64,000 nt of DNA, taken from contig CAWFKW010000003.1 of the NCBI GenBank assembly GCA_963816535.1, positions 1,798,001 through 1,862,000 on the forward strand. Reading direction: 5' to 3'. This DNA is from CAWFKW01 sp963816535 (lineage in GTDB: Bacteria; Bacteroidota; Ignavibacteria; Tepidaquicellales; OLB5). The notes beneath the pieces were generated by a model. The model saw nothing but the letters and a program-made list of their open reading frames with translations. It ran no database searches and was not told where the DNA came from. The translations under genes and the position numbers were made by a program. Positions 32,876 through 41,867 of the stretch are shown here, one piece after another. Position 1 is the stretch's first letter; each line of letters begins with the position of its first letter.

Positions 32876-33250
32876 ATTATGATAACAAGATAAGCATCAA
32901 ACAGGTAATATAAAATGAAGGCGCATATTTATAAAATTGCACCCCACCCTATCCCGGCCAGTCGGGACTTCTCTCCCCCGAAGGGGAGGCAGAAAAGAAT
33001 TTTCATTTAGATATTTCCCGAGTCCTACTCAAGGGCGGGAGGAGAGAAATTTCATTTAGAAAATTCCTAAGTCTTACTCATAAAGGAGGAGTTATGAAGA
33101 AGATTTTCGTGGCACGACTTCCGGTCGTGCCTACGAATAAGAAGAGCCAGAAGATATTCGTGCCACGACATGGAGTCGTCGCACGAAAAAGGCATTAGCA
33201 TTTCAAGAAACTCCTCTTCTTTGGAGATGGACATGGAAGGGCGAATTTGA
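32876..33250. repeat. repeat-rich gap upstream of dapD
   Basis: No gene. The stretch contains a CTCTCCCCCGAAGGGGAGG palindrome (32971-32989), a direct repeat with units at 33001-33044 and 33050-33091, and two GCACGA-type palindromes (33106-33138 and 33155-33190). Confidence 0.7.
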
Positions 33251-33301
33251 TTGAATAGGGCAAAACGCCTCGTTATATTAGCGTTACAATCAACCTCAAA
33301 C

Positions 33302-34138
33302 ATGAGCTTAGAAAAAAACATAGAAAAGTTCTACGATTCCAAAGACCTGCGCGGCAAAGAAAAAACGAAGGCTATGGAAGCTTTCAAAGAAATGGTTGCG
33401 CTTTTGAACTCCGGCAAAGTACGTTCTGCGGAAAAGAAAGACGGCCATTGGCAGGCTAACGCATGGGTAAAGAAAGGAATTCTGCTGGGCTTCAGACTGG
33501 GAAAGCTTAAGAATATGTCGGTTGATAAAAACTTCCGTTTTTACGATAAGCATAATTTTCGGTTAAAGGCGCTTGGGATAGAGGATAACGTCAGGCTTGT
33601 TCCCGGAGGTTCTTCGGTACGAAACGGATGTTATGTCGCCAAAGGCGTGATATGCATGCCGCCCATGTATATCAATATAGGCGCGTATGTAGATGAAAAC
33701 TCGCTTATCGATTCTCACGCGCTGGTTGGTTCATGCGCGCAGCTTGGGAAAAGGATACATCTATCGGCCGCGGCGCAGATTGGCGGAGTGCTTGAACCGG
33801 TTAACTCGGTTCCCGTTATTATAGAAGATGATGTTATGATAGGCGGCAATGCAGGTATTTATGAAGGTACAATTGTATCAAGGCGCGCTGTGATAGGGGC
33901 AGGCTGCATCATTACAGGTTCGACGCCTGTTTATGACTCGGTCAATGAAACTGTTTATAAAAAAACAAAAGACGAGCCTCTGGTTATTCCCGAAGGCGCT
34001 GTTGTAGTTGCCGGCTCAAGGCCGCTTAAAAATAATTTCGGCATAAGAAACAGCCTCTCGATCTACACGCCGGTGATAATTAAGTACCGCGATGAAAAAA
34101 CCGACGCGTCCACTGCGCTTGAAGAAAGCCTTAGATAA
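33302..34138 (+). CDS. dapD: 2,3,4,5-tetrahydropyridine-2,6-dicarboxylate N-succinyltransferase
   Basis: The 278-residue protein is a DapD acyltransferase of the succinylase branch of lysine and diaminopimelate synthesis. It has an N-terminal helical domain, the substrate loop LVPGGSSVRNGCYVAKGVICMPPMYINIGAYVDE, and left-handed beta-helix hexapeptides (IHLSAAAQIGGVLEP, VMIGGNAGIYEGTIV, AVIGAGCIITGSTPVYD). I chose ATG 33302 over the upstream TTG at 33251. The resulting length is typical and the upstream residues are not family-like. Confidence 0.94.
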   Translation: MSLEKNIEKFYDSKDLRGKEKTKAMEAFKEMVALLNSGKVRSAEKKDGHWQANAWVKKGILLGFRLGKLKNMSVDKNFRFYDKHNFRLKALGIEDNVRLVPGGSSVRNGCYVAKGVICMPPMYINIGAYVDENSLIDSHALVGSCAQLGKRIHLSAAAQIGGVLEPVNSVPVIIEDDVMIGGNAGIYEGTIVSRRAVIGAGCIITGSTPVYDSVNETVYKKTKDEPLVIPEGAVVVAGSRPLKNNFGIRNSLSIYTPVIIKYRDEKTDASTALEESLR

Positions 34139-34162
34139 TTCTGTATTAGATTCTTTTGAGTT

Positions 34163-34882
34163 TTGATATTAGCCGTCATATCGGATGTTCATGCAAACCT
34201 TGAGGCTGTTAACGCATGCTTCAAAAGGATAGATGAAATTAAGCCCGACCGGGTTATTTGCCTTGGAGATTTGGTTGACTATTGCGCCCAGCCGAATGAA
34301 GTTGTTGAGATTATTAAATCCCGGTGCGATGTTGTCGTACTGGGTAATCACGATGAAGCGCAATTCAATTATAAGCTTTCCGATGGATTCTCTGATAACG
34401 CCCGGGTTTCTTCTGTGCACACCAGAAAAATATTGAAGCAAGAGCATGTCAATTATTTCGGAACATTGCTTTTGACACATTCCCAACTGGACCTGCGATT
34501 TGTTCATGCTTCTCCCCGGGAGCCTCGCAGATATAAATATATCCTCACTGAAGAACGCGCAGGGGAAAATTTCAGCGCATTTAAAGAGAAGATTTGTTTT
34601 ATTGGTCATTCGCATATTCCCGTAATATATGAGGAGCATGATGGCGCCGCTTTCAAGCGCGACGCTGCTTCTTTAAGAAATGATAGAAGGTATATCATAA
34701 ACGTGGGCAGCGTCGGCCAGCCGCGCGACGGGAACCCTGAGCTTTGTTTCGGCGTTTTTGATACGGACAAATTCGAATTCAGGTATGAAAGGATTGAGTA
34801 TGATATCAGAAATGCGGCGGATAAGATACTTAGTGAAGGCCTACCTGAATTTCTGTCAAAAAGACTCTATGAAGGCGCCTGA
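34163..34882 (+). CDS. YfcE/MJ0936-type metallophosphoesterase
   Basis: The 239-residue calcineurin-like phosphoesterase has the full metal-binding set: SDVHANLEA, LGDLVDYC, VVLGNHDEA, FIGHSHIPV and the final NVGSVGQPRD. These are typical of the family that hydrolyses phosphodiesters such as small nucleotides or model substrates in the cytosol. Its start is a TTG at 34163, since no ATG fits the first strand MILAVISDVH. It lies 24 bases after dapD and is likely co-transcribed. Confidence 0.9.
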   Translation: MILAVISDVHANLEAVNACFKRIDEIKPDRVICLGDLVDYCAQPNEVVEIIKSRCDVVVLGNHDEAQFNYKLSDGFSDNARVSSVHTRKILKQEHVNYFGTLLLTHSQLDLRFVHASPREPRRYKYILTEERAGENFSAFKEKICFIGHSHIPVIYEEHDGAAFKRDAASLRNDRRYIINVGSVGQPRDGNPELCFGVFDTDKFEFRYERIEYDIRNAADKILSEGLPEFLSKRLYEGA

Positions 34883-34982
34883 AAAGGCTTGTTAACGCTT
34901 TGGGCTCTTTACCTCCCGTTTTTTTTCAAAACCGAATATAAAATACAGTGTAAATACAGGTAAATCTGTACTTTACGAAACA

Positions 34983-35048
34983 TGATAATTATCATATTTT
35001 CTGGTGATGTACATCATAGCTAATACAGCCTTTTTCTGCCTATTTTTG
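34983..35048 (+). promoter_or_regulatory. tandem Crp/Fnr-type sites and TAnnTTTG promoter upstream of CoA-transferase
   Basis: Two perfect palindromes TGAT-AATT-ATCA (34983-34994) and TGAT-GTAC-ATCA (35005-35016) are 22 bp apart centre to centre. A TATTTTTG -7 element is at 35041-35048. A start near 35052 would place the sites at about -63.5 and -41.5. The core TGATNNNNATCA matches Fnr-type half-sites, suggesting redox or nutrient control. Confidence 0.6.
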
Positions 35049-35162
35049 TACAGAAAGAACTGGGAATATTACGTAGGAAACGATGTTTTTGGAGATTGAC
35101 TTACGATTTTTGACACGAAAACTAAAATAGAATAATATAAAAAATAAAGAATATTAAGGAGT

Positions 35163-36506
35163 ATGGACTTGTTAAATAAAGAGGTTAGTTCAACAATCAG
35201 GAAGAAATACCTGAGCAAATATGTTACGGCCGAAGAGGCCGTAAGCGTCATTAAGTCAAATGACAGGATTTATATTCACAGCGGCTGCGCATATCCAAAG
35301 GCGCTGGTGGATGCGATGACTGCCCGGAGAGATGAAATAACAAATACTGAAATTTGCCATCTCATGGTGTTTGGAGACGCCCCGTATATGAAACCTGAAA
35401 TGGAAAAAAGCTTCAGGCATAACGGTTTTTTCCTCGGTTCAAATACAAGGAAACATGTAAATGAAGGCCGCGCCGATTTCATGCCGATATTTTTATCGGA
35501 AATTCCGGCGTTGATAAGGCACAACACTAAACACAAAGTGAACGTGGTGCTAATACAGGTATCGCCTCCTGACGCCCATGGATTCTGCAGTCTCGGCGTT
35601 TCGGTTGACTGCACAAAGGCGGCTACCGAAGTAGCGGATTACGTAATAGCGCAGGTCAATCCTAAGATGCCTCGCTCTCACGGAGACAGTTTTATTCACA
35701 TCAGCGAAATCGACTACGCAGTCGAAGCGGAAATGGATCTGCAGGAACTACCGAACCCGAACCTGAACAAAACGCCGGACGAAATTGAGGTCTTTAGAAA
35801 GATCGGCGAGAACATCGCGGGCCTTATAGAAGACGGCGCGACGCTTCAAATGGGAATAGGCGCAATACCCGACGCCGTTCTGCAATCGCTCACAAATCAT
35901 AAGAACCTCGGGATACATACCGAGATGTTTTCAGACGGAATAATTCCGCTTGTTGAAAAAGGAGTCATCAACTGTTCTGAGAAAACGCTGCTGCCTGAAA
36001 AAATGGTAACTTCATTCCTTCTTGGCAGCAAGAAGCTCTTTGATTTTATAAACGATAATCCCCTGGTTGAAATGCGCCCGACGGAATTTGTAAACGACCC
36101 GTTTACCATTGCAAGGAACGATAAAATGACGGCTATAAACGCGGCTTTGCAGATCGATTTGACCGGGCAGGTTTGCTCTGATTCGATCGGCTACAGGTTC
36201 TACAGCGGGTTTGGCGGGCAGGTTGATTTTATAAGAGGCGCGGCAAGGTCAAAAGGCGGCAAACCGATCATTTCGCTGCCCTCAACCTGCAAGAACGGAA
36301 CATGTTCGCGCATCGTGCCTCATCTTGAAGAGGGCGCGGGTGTAACTACTTCACGCGGAGACGTTCATTTTGTGGTAACAGAGTATGGCGCAGTTGACCT
36401 GCACGGAATGAATGTGAGAGAGAGAGTTAACGCATTAATAAGCATATCGCATCCCAAGTTCAGGGAAGAGCTATCAGAATTCGCAAAATCAAAGAAATTC
36501 ATATAA
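35163..36506 (+). CDS. acetyl-CoA hydrolase / 4-hydroxybutyrate CoA-transferase family protein
   Basis: The 447-residue protein matches Cat1/AbfT-type CoA-transferases, which exchange CoA between acyl-CoA and acetate or similar acids. The catalytic Glu is in LGIHTEMFSDGI (about residue 257), and the family motifs VSPPDAHGFCSLGVSVD, MGIGAIPDAVL, GFGGQVDFIRGA and FVVTEYGAVDLHG are all present. Its role is probably in fermentation or acetate metabolism. That fits the Crp/Fnr-like sites upstream. It is followed by an OsmC-like gene 23 bases later. Confidence 0.9.
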   Translation: MDLLNKEVSSTIRKKYLSKYVTAEEAVSVIKSNDRIYIHSGCAYPKALVDAMTARRDEITNTEICHLMVFGDAPYMKPEMEKSFRHNGFFLGSNTRKHVNEGRADFMPIFLSEIPALIRHNTKHKVNVVLIQVSPPDAHGFCSLGVSVDCTKAATEVADYVIAQVNPKMPRSHGDSFIHISEIDYAVEAEMDLQELPNPNLNKTPDEIEVFRKIGENIAGLIEDGATLQMGIGAIPDAVLQSLTNHKNLGIHTEMFSDGIIPLVEKGVINCSEKTLLPEKMVTSFLLGSKKLFDFINDNPLVEMRPTEFVNDPFTIARNDKMTAINAALQIDLTGQVCSDSIGYRFYSGFGGQVDFIRGAARSKGGKPIISLPSTCKNGTCSRIVPHLEEGAGVTTSRGDVHFVVTEYGAVDLHGMNVRERVNALISISHPKFREELSEFAKSKKFI

Positions 36507-36529
36507 GGTCTGAAAAACTGATTTGACGT

Positions 36530-36943
36530 ATGATTAAAAAAGCAAAAATAGACTGGCTGGAAGGCTACAGGCTTGAAGGACATACCGATAACGATAAGAC
36601 GGTTTTGATGGATACAGGCGAACATGCAACAGCCGCCTCGCCGGCGCAGCTGCTGCTTCAATCGCTTGCTGGCTGCACAATGATGGATTGCGTTTTGATA
36701 TTTACGAAATCAAGGAAACACCTGAAGAAGTTCCGGGTGGATGTGGAAGCCGAAGAAGCTGAAACTCTGCCAAGAATATATAAGCGCATTCACATGGAGT
36801 ATAATATAGAGAGCGACGACTTAACTGAGGAAGATGTAAAGCGCGCAGTAGAGCTTTCAGAGAAAAGATATTGCCGGGTGCACGCAATGCTGTCAGGAAA
36901 AGTTGAGCTTACATCGTCTTTTGTTTTAAACGGCAGGAATTAA
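36530..36943 (+). CDS. OsmC family protein
   Basis: The 137-residue protein is an OsmC/Ohr-fold peroxiredoxin-like protein. Both conserved cysteines are present, the first in QSLAGCTMMD (about 63) and the second in EKRYCRVHAML. Characterised members reduce organic hydroperoxides. It follows the CoA-transferase gene closely and ends at a strong terminator, so the two form an operon. It is only distantly related to the two OsmC-type proteins encoded at 38658 and 39171. Confidence 0.9.
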   Translation: MIKKAKIDWLEGYRLEGHTDNDKTVLMDTGEHATAASPAQLLLQSLAGCTMMDCVLIFTKSRKHLKKFRVDVEAEEAETLPRIYKRIHMEYNIESDDLTEEDVKRAVELSEKRYCRVHAMLSGKVELTSSFVLNGRN

Positions 36944-36965
36944 AATTTAATCAGGCGCCAGAGCC

Positions 36966-37012
36966 GCGGCAGGGCAAAAAAGAATATTTTTTGCCCTGCC
37001 GCTGTTTTTTTA
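36966..37012 (+). terminator. strong rho-independent terminator
   Basis: GCGGCAGGGCAAAAAA pairs perfectly with TTTTTTGCCCTGCCGC around a five-base loop and is followed by TGTTTTTTT. It closes the CoA-transferase/OsmC operon. Confidence 0.92.
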
Positions 37013-37164
37013 CCCAGCTTAAGCCCCTATCAAAAAAACAGCGTTATTGGCTTAAACTCCAGGCTTTTCTTAATTTATTCTTAACAGATCGGCAATAATT
37101 TCCTAATAACTTAATGCTAACTTTACATGACAAATTCAAAAAACCTAAATTAAAATAACGACAA

Positions 37165-38496
37165 ATGAAAAGAATTACTATCAGCATTTTGCTTTTGTTT
37201 TTGACCGTTTCATTATCATTCGCCCAGGATTTTAAACCTGAAGTAAAAATCGGAGGAGTGATATTTACGGGCTGGGACTACAATATGGATAATGCACAGT
37301 TCATATCTAAAGTGGATACATCGTCGAACGGCGTTAATCAGAACGCAGCGTTTGGTTTCAACCCGACAAAAAACCAGTTTGAAACCAGCAAGAACAGTTT
37401 CTTCCTTGAAAGGGCTTATATCAACATTAATGCTTCATTATCCCCGGAGATTAAAGCAAGGATAACCCCCGACGTGCAGCAGGTATCAGGCGTTGCAAAC
37501 CAGTATTTTCTCCTTATTAAGTATGCTAATTTAACCTACACGCCTATGATGAAAGATAACGGCATGTCGCTTGGCTTTTCGCTTGGCATTATACCCCAGA
37601 GATGGATAGAAAAGAACGAAAACTATTGGGGATACAGAGGAATTGCAAAAGTTCTTGAAGATTATTCATACACATACGGTGCATCAAAGAGCGGTAACAC
37701 AATAAGTCAAAGCACCGGTTCTTATTTTTCTTCAGCCGACCTCGGCTTTGAAACCAACTTTAATCTTCCTAAAGGATACGCTGAAGTTTATGCGGACGTA
37801 TTAAACGGAAACGGGTACAAAAACCTGTCATACGATAACCGGTTTAAGGATTTTCAGGCATCTGCTTTCATTCATCCCTTAGCAGGGCAGATAAAAAAGA
37901 AAATGGATGCAGCGGCAAAGAATAAAAAGAGAATGAGCGGAATCACCGATTTAACAGTTGGTGGATATTTGTATCTTGGCAAGCTTGCCCTTGGCGAGAA
38001 CATGACGGTTAACCCGGCGGATGGCGGAGTTGGAACGCAGTATGTAAGAAACCGTTTTGGCGGAATGGCGCATGTTAAGCTTAACTTCAAAAATTCAGGA
38101 TATCTTAATTTAGGCGGCGAGCTTAGCCTGCAGTCAAACCAGGATCCGGCTGCAAAGATCGACTCGGTTGCGAAAACAAACGCCATGGGTTTTTCGGCAT
38201 ATCTTGATTTATGCCCGCCCGTAAAATCTTTCAATGAAAAGCTTTCACTAGTTGCAAGATACGACTCGTTTGATCCCAATACGGATAACTCAAGTACATC
38301 AACCACCACATTTAACAACAATACCGATAAGCAGTCGCTGTTGATTCTTGCTTTGGCTTTCAGGCCGAATAATAACCTGACGCTTGCAGTTTCTTATCAG
38401 TCGATAACATATCAAAGCGAGTATGTTGTCAAGTATGACGGAACCCCTACCAAAACAGATTCAAAATTAGTTGTGCATGGAATTGTGAATTTCTAA
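37165..38496 (+). CDS. outer-membrane beta-barrel porin-like protein
   Basis: The 443-residue protein has a signal peptide (cleavage after SFAQ, about residue 20). The mature chain alternates short polar turns with amphipathic strands, as in phosphate-selective or general diffusion porins, and ends in an aromatic strand (VVHGIVNF) typical of Omp insertion signals. Segments such as YAEVYADVLNGNGYKN and GYLNLGGELSLQSN are strand-like. The transported solute is unknown. The gene stands alone between terminators. Confidence 0.82.
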   Translation: MKRITISILLLFLTVSLSFAQDFKPEVKIGGVIFTGWDYNMDNAQFISKVDTSSNGVNQNAAFGFNPTKNQFETSKNSFFLERAYININASLSPEIKARITPDVQQVSGVANQYFLLIKYANLTYTPMMKDNGMSLGFSLGIIPQRWIEKNENYWGYRGIAKVLEDYSYTYGASKSGNTISQSTGSYFSSADLGFETNFNLPKGYAEVYADVLNGNGYKNLSYDNRFKDFQASAFIHPLAGQIKKKMDAAAKNKKRMSGITDLTVGGYLYLGKLALGENMTVNPADGGVGTQYVRNRFGGMAHVKLNFKNSGYLNLGGELSLQSNQDPAAKIDSVAKTNAMGFSAYLDLCPPVKSFNEKLSLVARYDSFDPNTDNSSTSTTTFNNNTDKQSLLILALAFRPNNNLTLAVSYQSITYQSEYVVKYDGTPTKTDSKLVVHGIVNF

Positions 38497-38570
38497 ATTA
38501 CAGTACAGATCTTTCCTCCTGTAATGTTATTTTCTTGATCAGAAAGTGGCTTACAGTTTGTAGACGTCAA

Positions 38571-38605
38571 AGAGGGTTTGATGAAAATCAAACCTTCTTT
38601 TTTTA
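38571..38605 (+). terminator. rho-independent terminator
   Basis: AGGGTTTGAT-GAAA-ATCAAACCTT followed by a long T run lies 75 bases after the porin gene. Confidence 0.88.
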
Positions 38606-38628
38606 TATTATCCATTTATATATTTCCT

Positions 38629-38636
38629 TAACTTTG
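38629..38636 (+). promoter_or_regulatory. TAnnTTTG -7 promoter element
   Basis: TAACTTTG lies 22 bases before the ATG at 38658, with an AGAAAGGA ribosome-binding site between. Confidence 0.5.
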
Positions 38637-38657
38637 TAAATAAGAAAGGAAAAATAT

Positions 38658-39068
38658 ATGGTTAAGATAAACTCTGTTTATGAAGGCGATCTTCACTGTC
38701 TGGCTACGCACGGGCCGACCGGAAACACCATTCTTACCGATGCCCCTCCCGATAATCAGGGAAAGGGCGAGACTTTTTCGCCGACAGATCTGGTTGCAAC
38801 GGCTTTAGGAACATGCTACCTGACTATAATGGGGATAGCGGCGCGGGGACGAAATATTGATATGAAAGGAACGACATGCAGCGTTGAAAAACATATGAGC
38901 CAGGACCTGCCAAGAAGAATAGCGCGGCTGGTTGTTGATGTAACTTTCCCCGCTGGTTTAAGCGATGATAAATGCAGAGTCATTAAAGAAGCGGTTAAGA
39001 CCTGTCCTGTCTCAAGAAGCCTGCATCCGGATGTGAAAATAGAGGTTAATTTTCATTCGGTGCTGTGA
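38658..39068 (+). CDS. OsmC family peroxiredoxin-like protein
   Basis: The 136-residue OsmC-type protein keeps both signature cysteines: the first in VATALGTCYLTIMG (Cys56) and the second in VKTCPVSRSLHPD. The GETFSPTDL motif is typical of the YhfA/OsmC subgroup. A role in thiol-based peroxide defence is likely. It is closely similar to the next gene at 39171, evidently by tandem duplication. Confidence 0.92.
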   Translation: MVKINSVYEGDLHCLATHGPTGNTILTDAPPDNQGKGETFSPTDLVATALGTCYLTIMGIAARGRNIDMKGTTCSVEKHMSQDLPRRIARLVVDVTFPAGLSDDKCRVIKEAVKTCPVSRSLHPDVKIEVNFHSVL

Positions 39069-39170
39069 CCACATTCCCGCTATCGGCTAAATAAACTATT
39101 CTAAATCACCCTTTTTGTTATACTTATAGGCAAAATTAATAGTTATTTTACGGCAAGGAGGTAACACAAC

Positions 39171-39623
39171 ATGGTAGAAATCAATGTAACTTACAAAGGA
39201 AACCTTCACTGCCAGGCCGAACACAAACCCAGCGGACAAATAGTTAATACAGATGCATCGGAAGACAGTCACGGAAAAGGCGAAACATTTTCGCCTACCG
39301 ATCTTGCCGCCGCGTCTCTTGGCGCAAGCCTGCTTACCGTTATGGCAACTACGGCGGAGGAAAGAAGAATTGATATCACAGGAACTACATGCCGCGTTGA
39401 AAAACACATGAGCGCCGACAGGCCGAGAAGAATTGTAAAACTTGTAGCCGAAATAAATTTCACGCCCGGAATACCGCTTGCAAAACGCGGATTGCTTGAA
39501 GCAGTCGCGGTACATTGCCCGATTGCAAAAAGCTTAAAGCCCGATGTAGAATTTGATTTAAGGATGCATTTTCCCGACGGGCAGGATATCACGTTTGACT
39601 CGCATACCGAAGCGACTGTATAA
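39171..39623 (+). CDS. OsmC family paralogue lacking the first conserved cysteine
   Basis: The 150-residue protein aligns along its length with the protein at 38658 (shared GKGETFSPTDL, GTTC.VEKHMS.D.PRRI, CP..SLKPDV). The residue aligned with the first (peroxidatic) cysteine is Ser: SLGASLLTVM against ALGTCYLTIM. The second cysteine (VHCPIAKSL) remains. The usual two-cysteine peroxidase cycle should therefore not work, and the protein may have another role. A strong AAGGAGG ribosome-binding site precedes the ATG. Confidence 0.9.
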   Translation: MVEINVTYKGNLHCQAEHKPSGQIVNTDASEDSHGKGETFSPTDLAAASLGASLLTVMATTAEERRIDITGTTCRVEKHMSADRPRRIVKLVAEINFTPGIPLAKRGLLEAVAVHCPIAKSLKPDVEFDLRMHFPDGQDITFDSHTEATV

Positions 39624-39651
39624 ATTAATACCGAATTTGGTTTTCCTTTTT

Positions 39652-39677
39652 CAGTCCCAAACCGGAGTTTGGGACTG
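39652..39677. repeat. dispersed palindrome CAGTCCCAAA/TTTGGGACTG
   Basis: A perfect 10-base stem with a CCGGAG loop sits between convergent genes. It lacks a T run in either direction, so it is better classed as a palindromic repeat than as a terminator. Confidence 0.55.
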
Positions 39678-39687
39678 AGGATAAATC

Positions 39688-40701
39688 TTAAGCTTTTACT
39701 TCAACCGGTGTGATGTAAAGAACTTTCAATTCTGTACCTCTCAATATGTGCAGCTCAGATGAGTAACCCGTTTCTTTTTCTGTCAATAATTTATGAAGGT
39801 CGTCGACACTTGTAATATCGTTGCCCTTAAAAGCAAGAATTACATCGCCATCTCTTAGTCCAGCTATTTCAGCCGGCGAGTTTTTTTCAACAGAAATCAC
39901 AAACACGCCGCTCTCTGATTTAAGATTATGAAATCTTATTATGCGCCTGTGGATTTTAATTGTTTGTCCGGCTAAACCAATGTAACTCCTTTTAACTCTG
40001 CCTTCGTTTATTAATTGTGTTGCAATGAATTTAGCTGTATTCACCGATATAGCAAAACAGATTCCCTGCGCATGTGGGATGATCGCGGTGTTAACGCCAA
40101 TCACTTCTCCCTTTGTATTGATAAGCGGTCCGCCGGAATTACCGGGATTTAACGCCGCATCAGTCTGAATGATATTATCGATCAGCCTTCCGTTATGCGA
40201 ACGGAATGTGCGCCCAAGCGCGCTTACAACGCCTGCTGTCACGCTGTACTGGAATCCGTATGGATTGCCTATTGCTATTACAAGCTGACCGACTTTAATT
40301 TTATTTGAATCGCCTAAAACAAGCGCGTTCACTTTAGGTGGATTGATTCTTATTACTGCAAGGTCGGTATCGGGATCGTCGCCTGTCAAGTCTGCAAAGA
40401 AATCCCTTCCATCGGGAAAAGTAACTTTTATATCTGCGGCTTTATGCACAACATGGCTGTTAGTAAAAATAAAACCATCGGGAGTAAATAAAAATCCCGA
40501 GCCGCTTCCGCCCAGCTGCTTATTATTCTTAGATTTTTGTTTTACATCAATTTTAACCACTGAGGAACTTACAAGCTCCGCTGCATTAATAACTGCATTC
40601 GAATACGCATCGAGGATTTCCTGCTCATCGGGCGGATTTAAAACGCCTGTTTCATTTGAATTAACCCCCGGATTTGATATAAATTCAAGTTTTCTGTTCA
40701 T
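39688..40701 (-). CDS. HtrA/DegP-like trypsin-fold serine protease with PDZ domain
   Basis: The 337-residue S1C-family protease shows the catalytic triad: His in FTNSHVVHKA (about 82), Asp in DPDTDLAVIRI (about 112) and Ser in LNPGNSGGPLINT (about 190). One C-terminal PDZ domain follows (GVFVISVEKNSPAEIAGLRDGDVILAF). Unlike periplasmic DegP/DegQ it has no signal peptide or anchor, so it may be a cytosolic protease. Some HtrA homologues of this type are known. The gene is isolated. Confidence 0.88.
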   Translation of the reverse strand: MNRKLEFISNPGVNSNETGVLNPPDEQEILDAYSNAVINAAELVSSSVVKIDVKQKSKNNKQLGGSGSGFLFTPDGFIFTNSHVVHKAADIKVTFPDGRDFFADLTGDDPDTDLAVIRINPPKVNALVLGDSNKIKVGQLVIAIGNPYGFQYSVTAGVVSALGRTFRSHNGRLIDNIIQTDAALNPGNSGGPLINTKGEVIGVNTAIIPHAQGICFAISVNTAKFIATQLINEGRVKRSYIGLAGQTIKIHRRIIRFHNLKSESGVFVISVEKNSPAEIAGLRDGDVILAFKGNDITSVDDLHKLLTEKETGYSSELHILRGTELKVLYITPVEVKA

Positions 40702-40910
40702 TAGTATAATTAATTTATGTGATTATTAAAGTATAACAGAAAAGAAGGCATAAAAGTTTGAGTCGAATTACGTTTCTCACAATAGTTCTGTAGCCGCCTG
40801 CCTGCTGCAGGCTGGCAACTCTCAGGTTTCGAGAACGCTGAAAAATTAAGCCGTAGTCTAAAGAACGTAGCTACGGAAAAAGGACTTTTTGCTCGGAGGA
40901 TAATCGAATT

Positions 40911-41786
40911 TTATTTTGCCCGACTTAATCGTTTGGATAAATATATTGAAGCTGATGCAATCACTACAGAACCAGCCAAATCAATTAAATAATGCTGTCT
41001 CAAATAGAGTGTAGCGGTTCCAAGAAGGATTCCAAGCGGCAATGTGCAGAACAAAAAATATTTTTTCCTGAAGCGAAATGCAAAATAATTTGTAATAAGA
41101 ATTATTCCGAAGTGCATGCTGGGGAACGTATTTCGCACGTGCGCTTCCCGTAAGTACTTGCCGATACTTTCAAGGTACCCGTTTGTTAGCGGCGATAAGC
41201 CGAGAAGCGATATGCTGTAATGTTCGGGAAAAGCTATATCTGGTCCGGCGGCGGGAAGAATTATATAGCAGACAAAAGCGAAGTACCATCCTATAACGAT
41301 TGCCAATAAGTATCTTCTCGTAACGGAATATGAATCATCTCTCGTTTTCAGCAGAAAAAGTAATAGAAAAGTGAGTGTGGGCAAAATATAATATGAAAAA
41401 TAGGAAAGAGTCAATAATTCCGTTAAAGGTCTGCTAATAAACAGCTGAAACCAAACGGTAATATCGAAAGTGAATATGGAGTTATCAATTTTCAACAAAA
41501 GCCAGTCGTAATCAGTGGGGTTTAGCTTATGCGTGAAAGTCTGGAACGCGGTAAATATTATCCCGTAAAACGGAATATGAATATAGCTTCTGAAAAATTT
41601 CAGAAGTTTTGATTTTGAACGCGATTGAAAATAAATAAGCGCAAGCAGCAATACTATGCCGATCAGCGGCGCCGCAATGGCTGAATAAAGCCCGAAATAT
41701 ATCTGAAAAATTAATATTAGAAGGGAGAACGCAAGACAAATTTTATCTTCGGGGAAGAAAACAGCGGCGATTTTGGTATTATTCAA
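40911..41786 (-). CDS. PAP2/Aur1-like membrane phosphatase or phosphotransferase
   Basis: The 291-residue protein has about seven membrane helices. The conserved PAP2 active-site motifs in the second half are FPSMHFG (motif 2 His) and LRQHYLIDLAG (motif 3, HYxxD). The arrangement resembles the inositolphosphotransferase/Aur1-type branch that acts on lipid head groups. The precise lipid is unknown. It sits on the minus strand between intergenic repeats with no obvious operon partner. Confidence 0.8.
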   Translation of the reverse strand: MNNTKIAAVFFPEDKICLAFSLLILIFQIYFGLYSAIAAPLIGIVLLLALIYFQSRSKSKLLKFFRSYIHIPFYGIIFTAFQTFTHKLNPTDYDWLLLKIDNSIFTFDITVWFQLFISRPLTELLTLSYFSYYILPTLTFLLLFLLKTRDDSYSVTRRYLLAIVIGWYFAFVCYIILPAAGPDIAFPEHYSISLLGLSPLTNGYLESIGKYLREAHVRNTFPSMHFGIILITNYFAFRFRKKYFLFCTLPLGILLGTATLYLRQHYLIDLAGSVVIASASIYLSKRLSRAK

Positions 41787-41867
41787 CTCGCGTTTGCGAA
41801 ATATTTCCAGGTTTCAATAATTCTTAATTGATTGTTCTGGTTTTTAAGTGTTACGAATTGCGGGGAT

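Noticed and set aside
33251..33301. Longer DapD start at TTG 33251
   Set aside because: The ATG at 33302 gives the usual DapD length, and the upstream residues do not resemble the family.
39652..39677. Terminator between convergent genes
   Set aside because: The hairpin has no T run on either strand, so it is classed as a dispersed palindrome instead.
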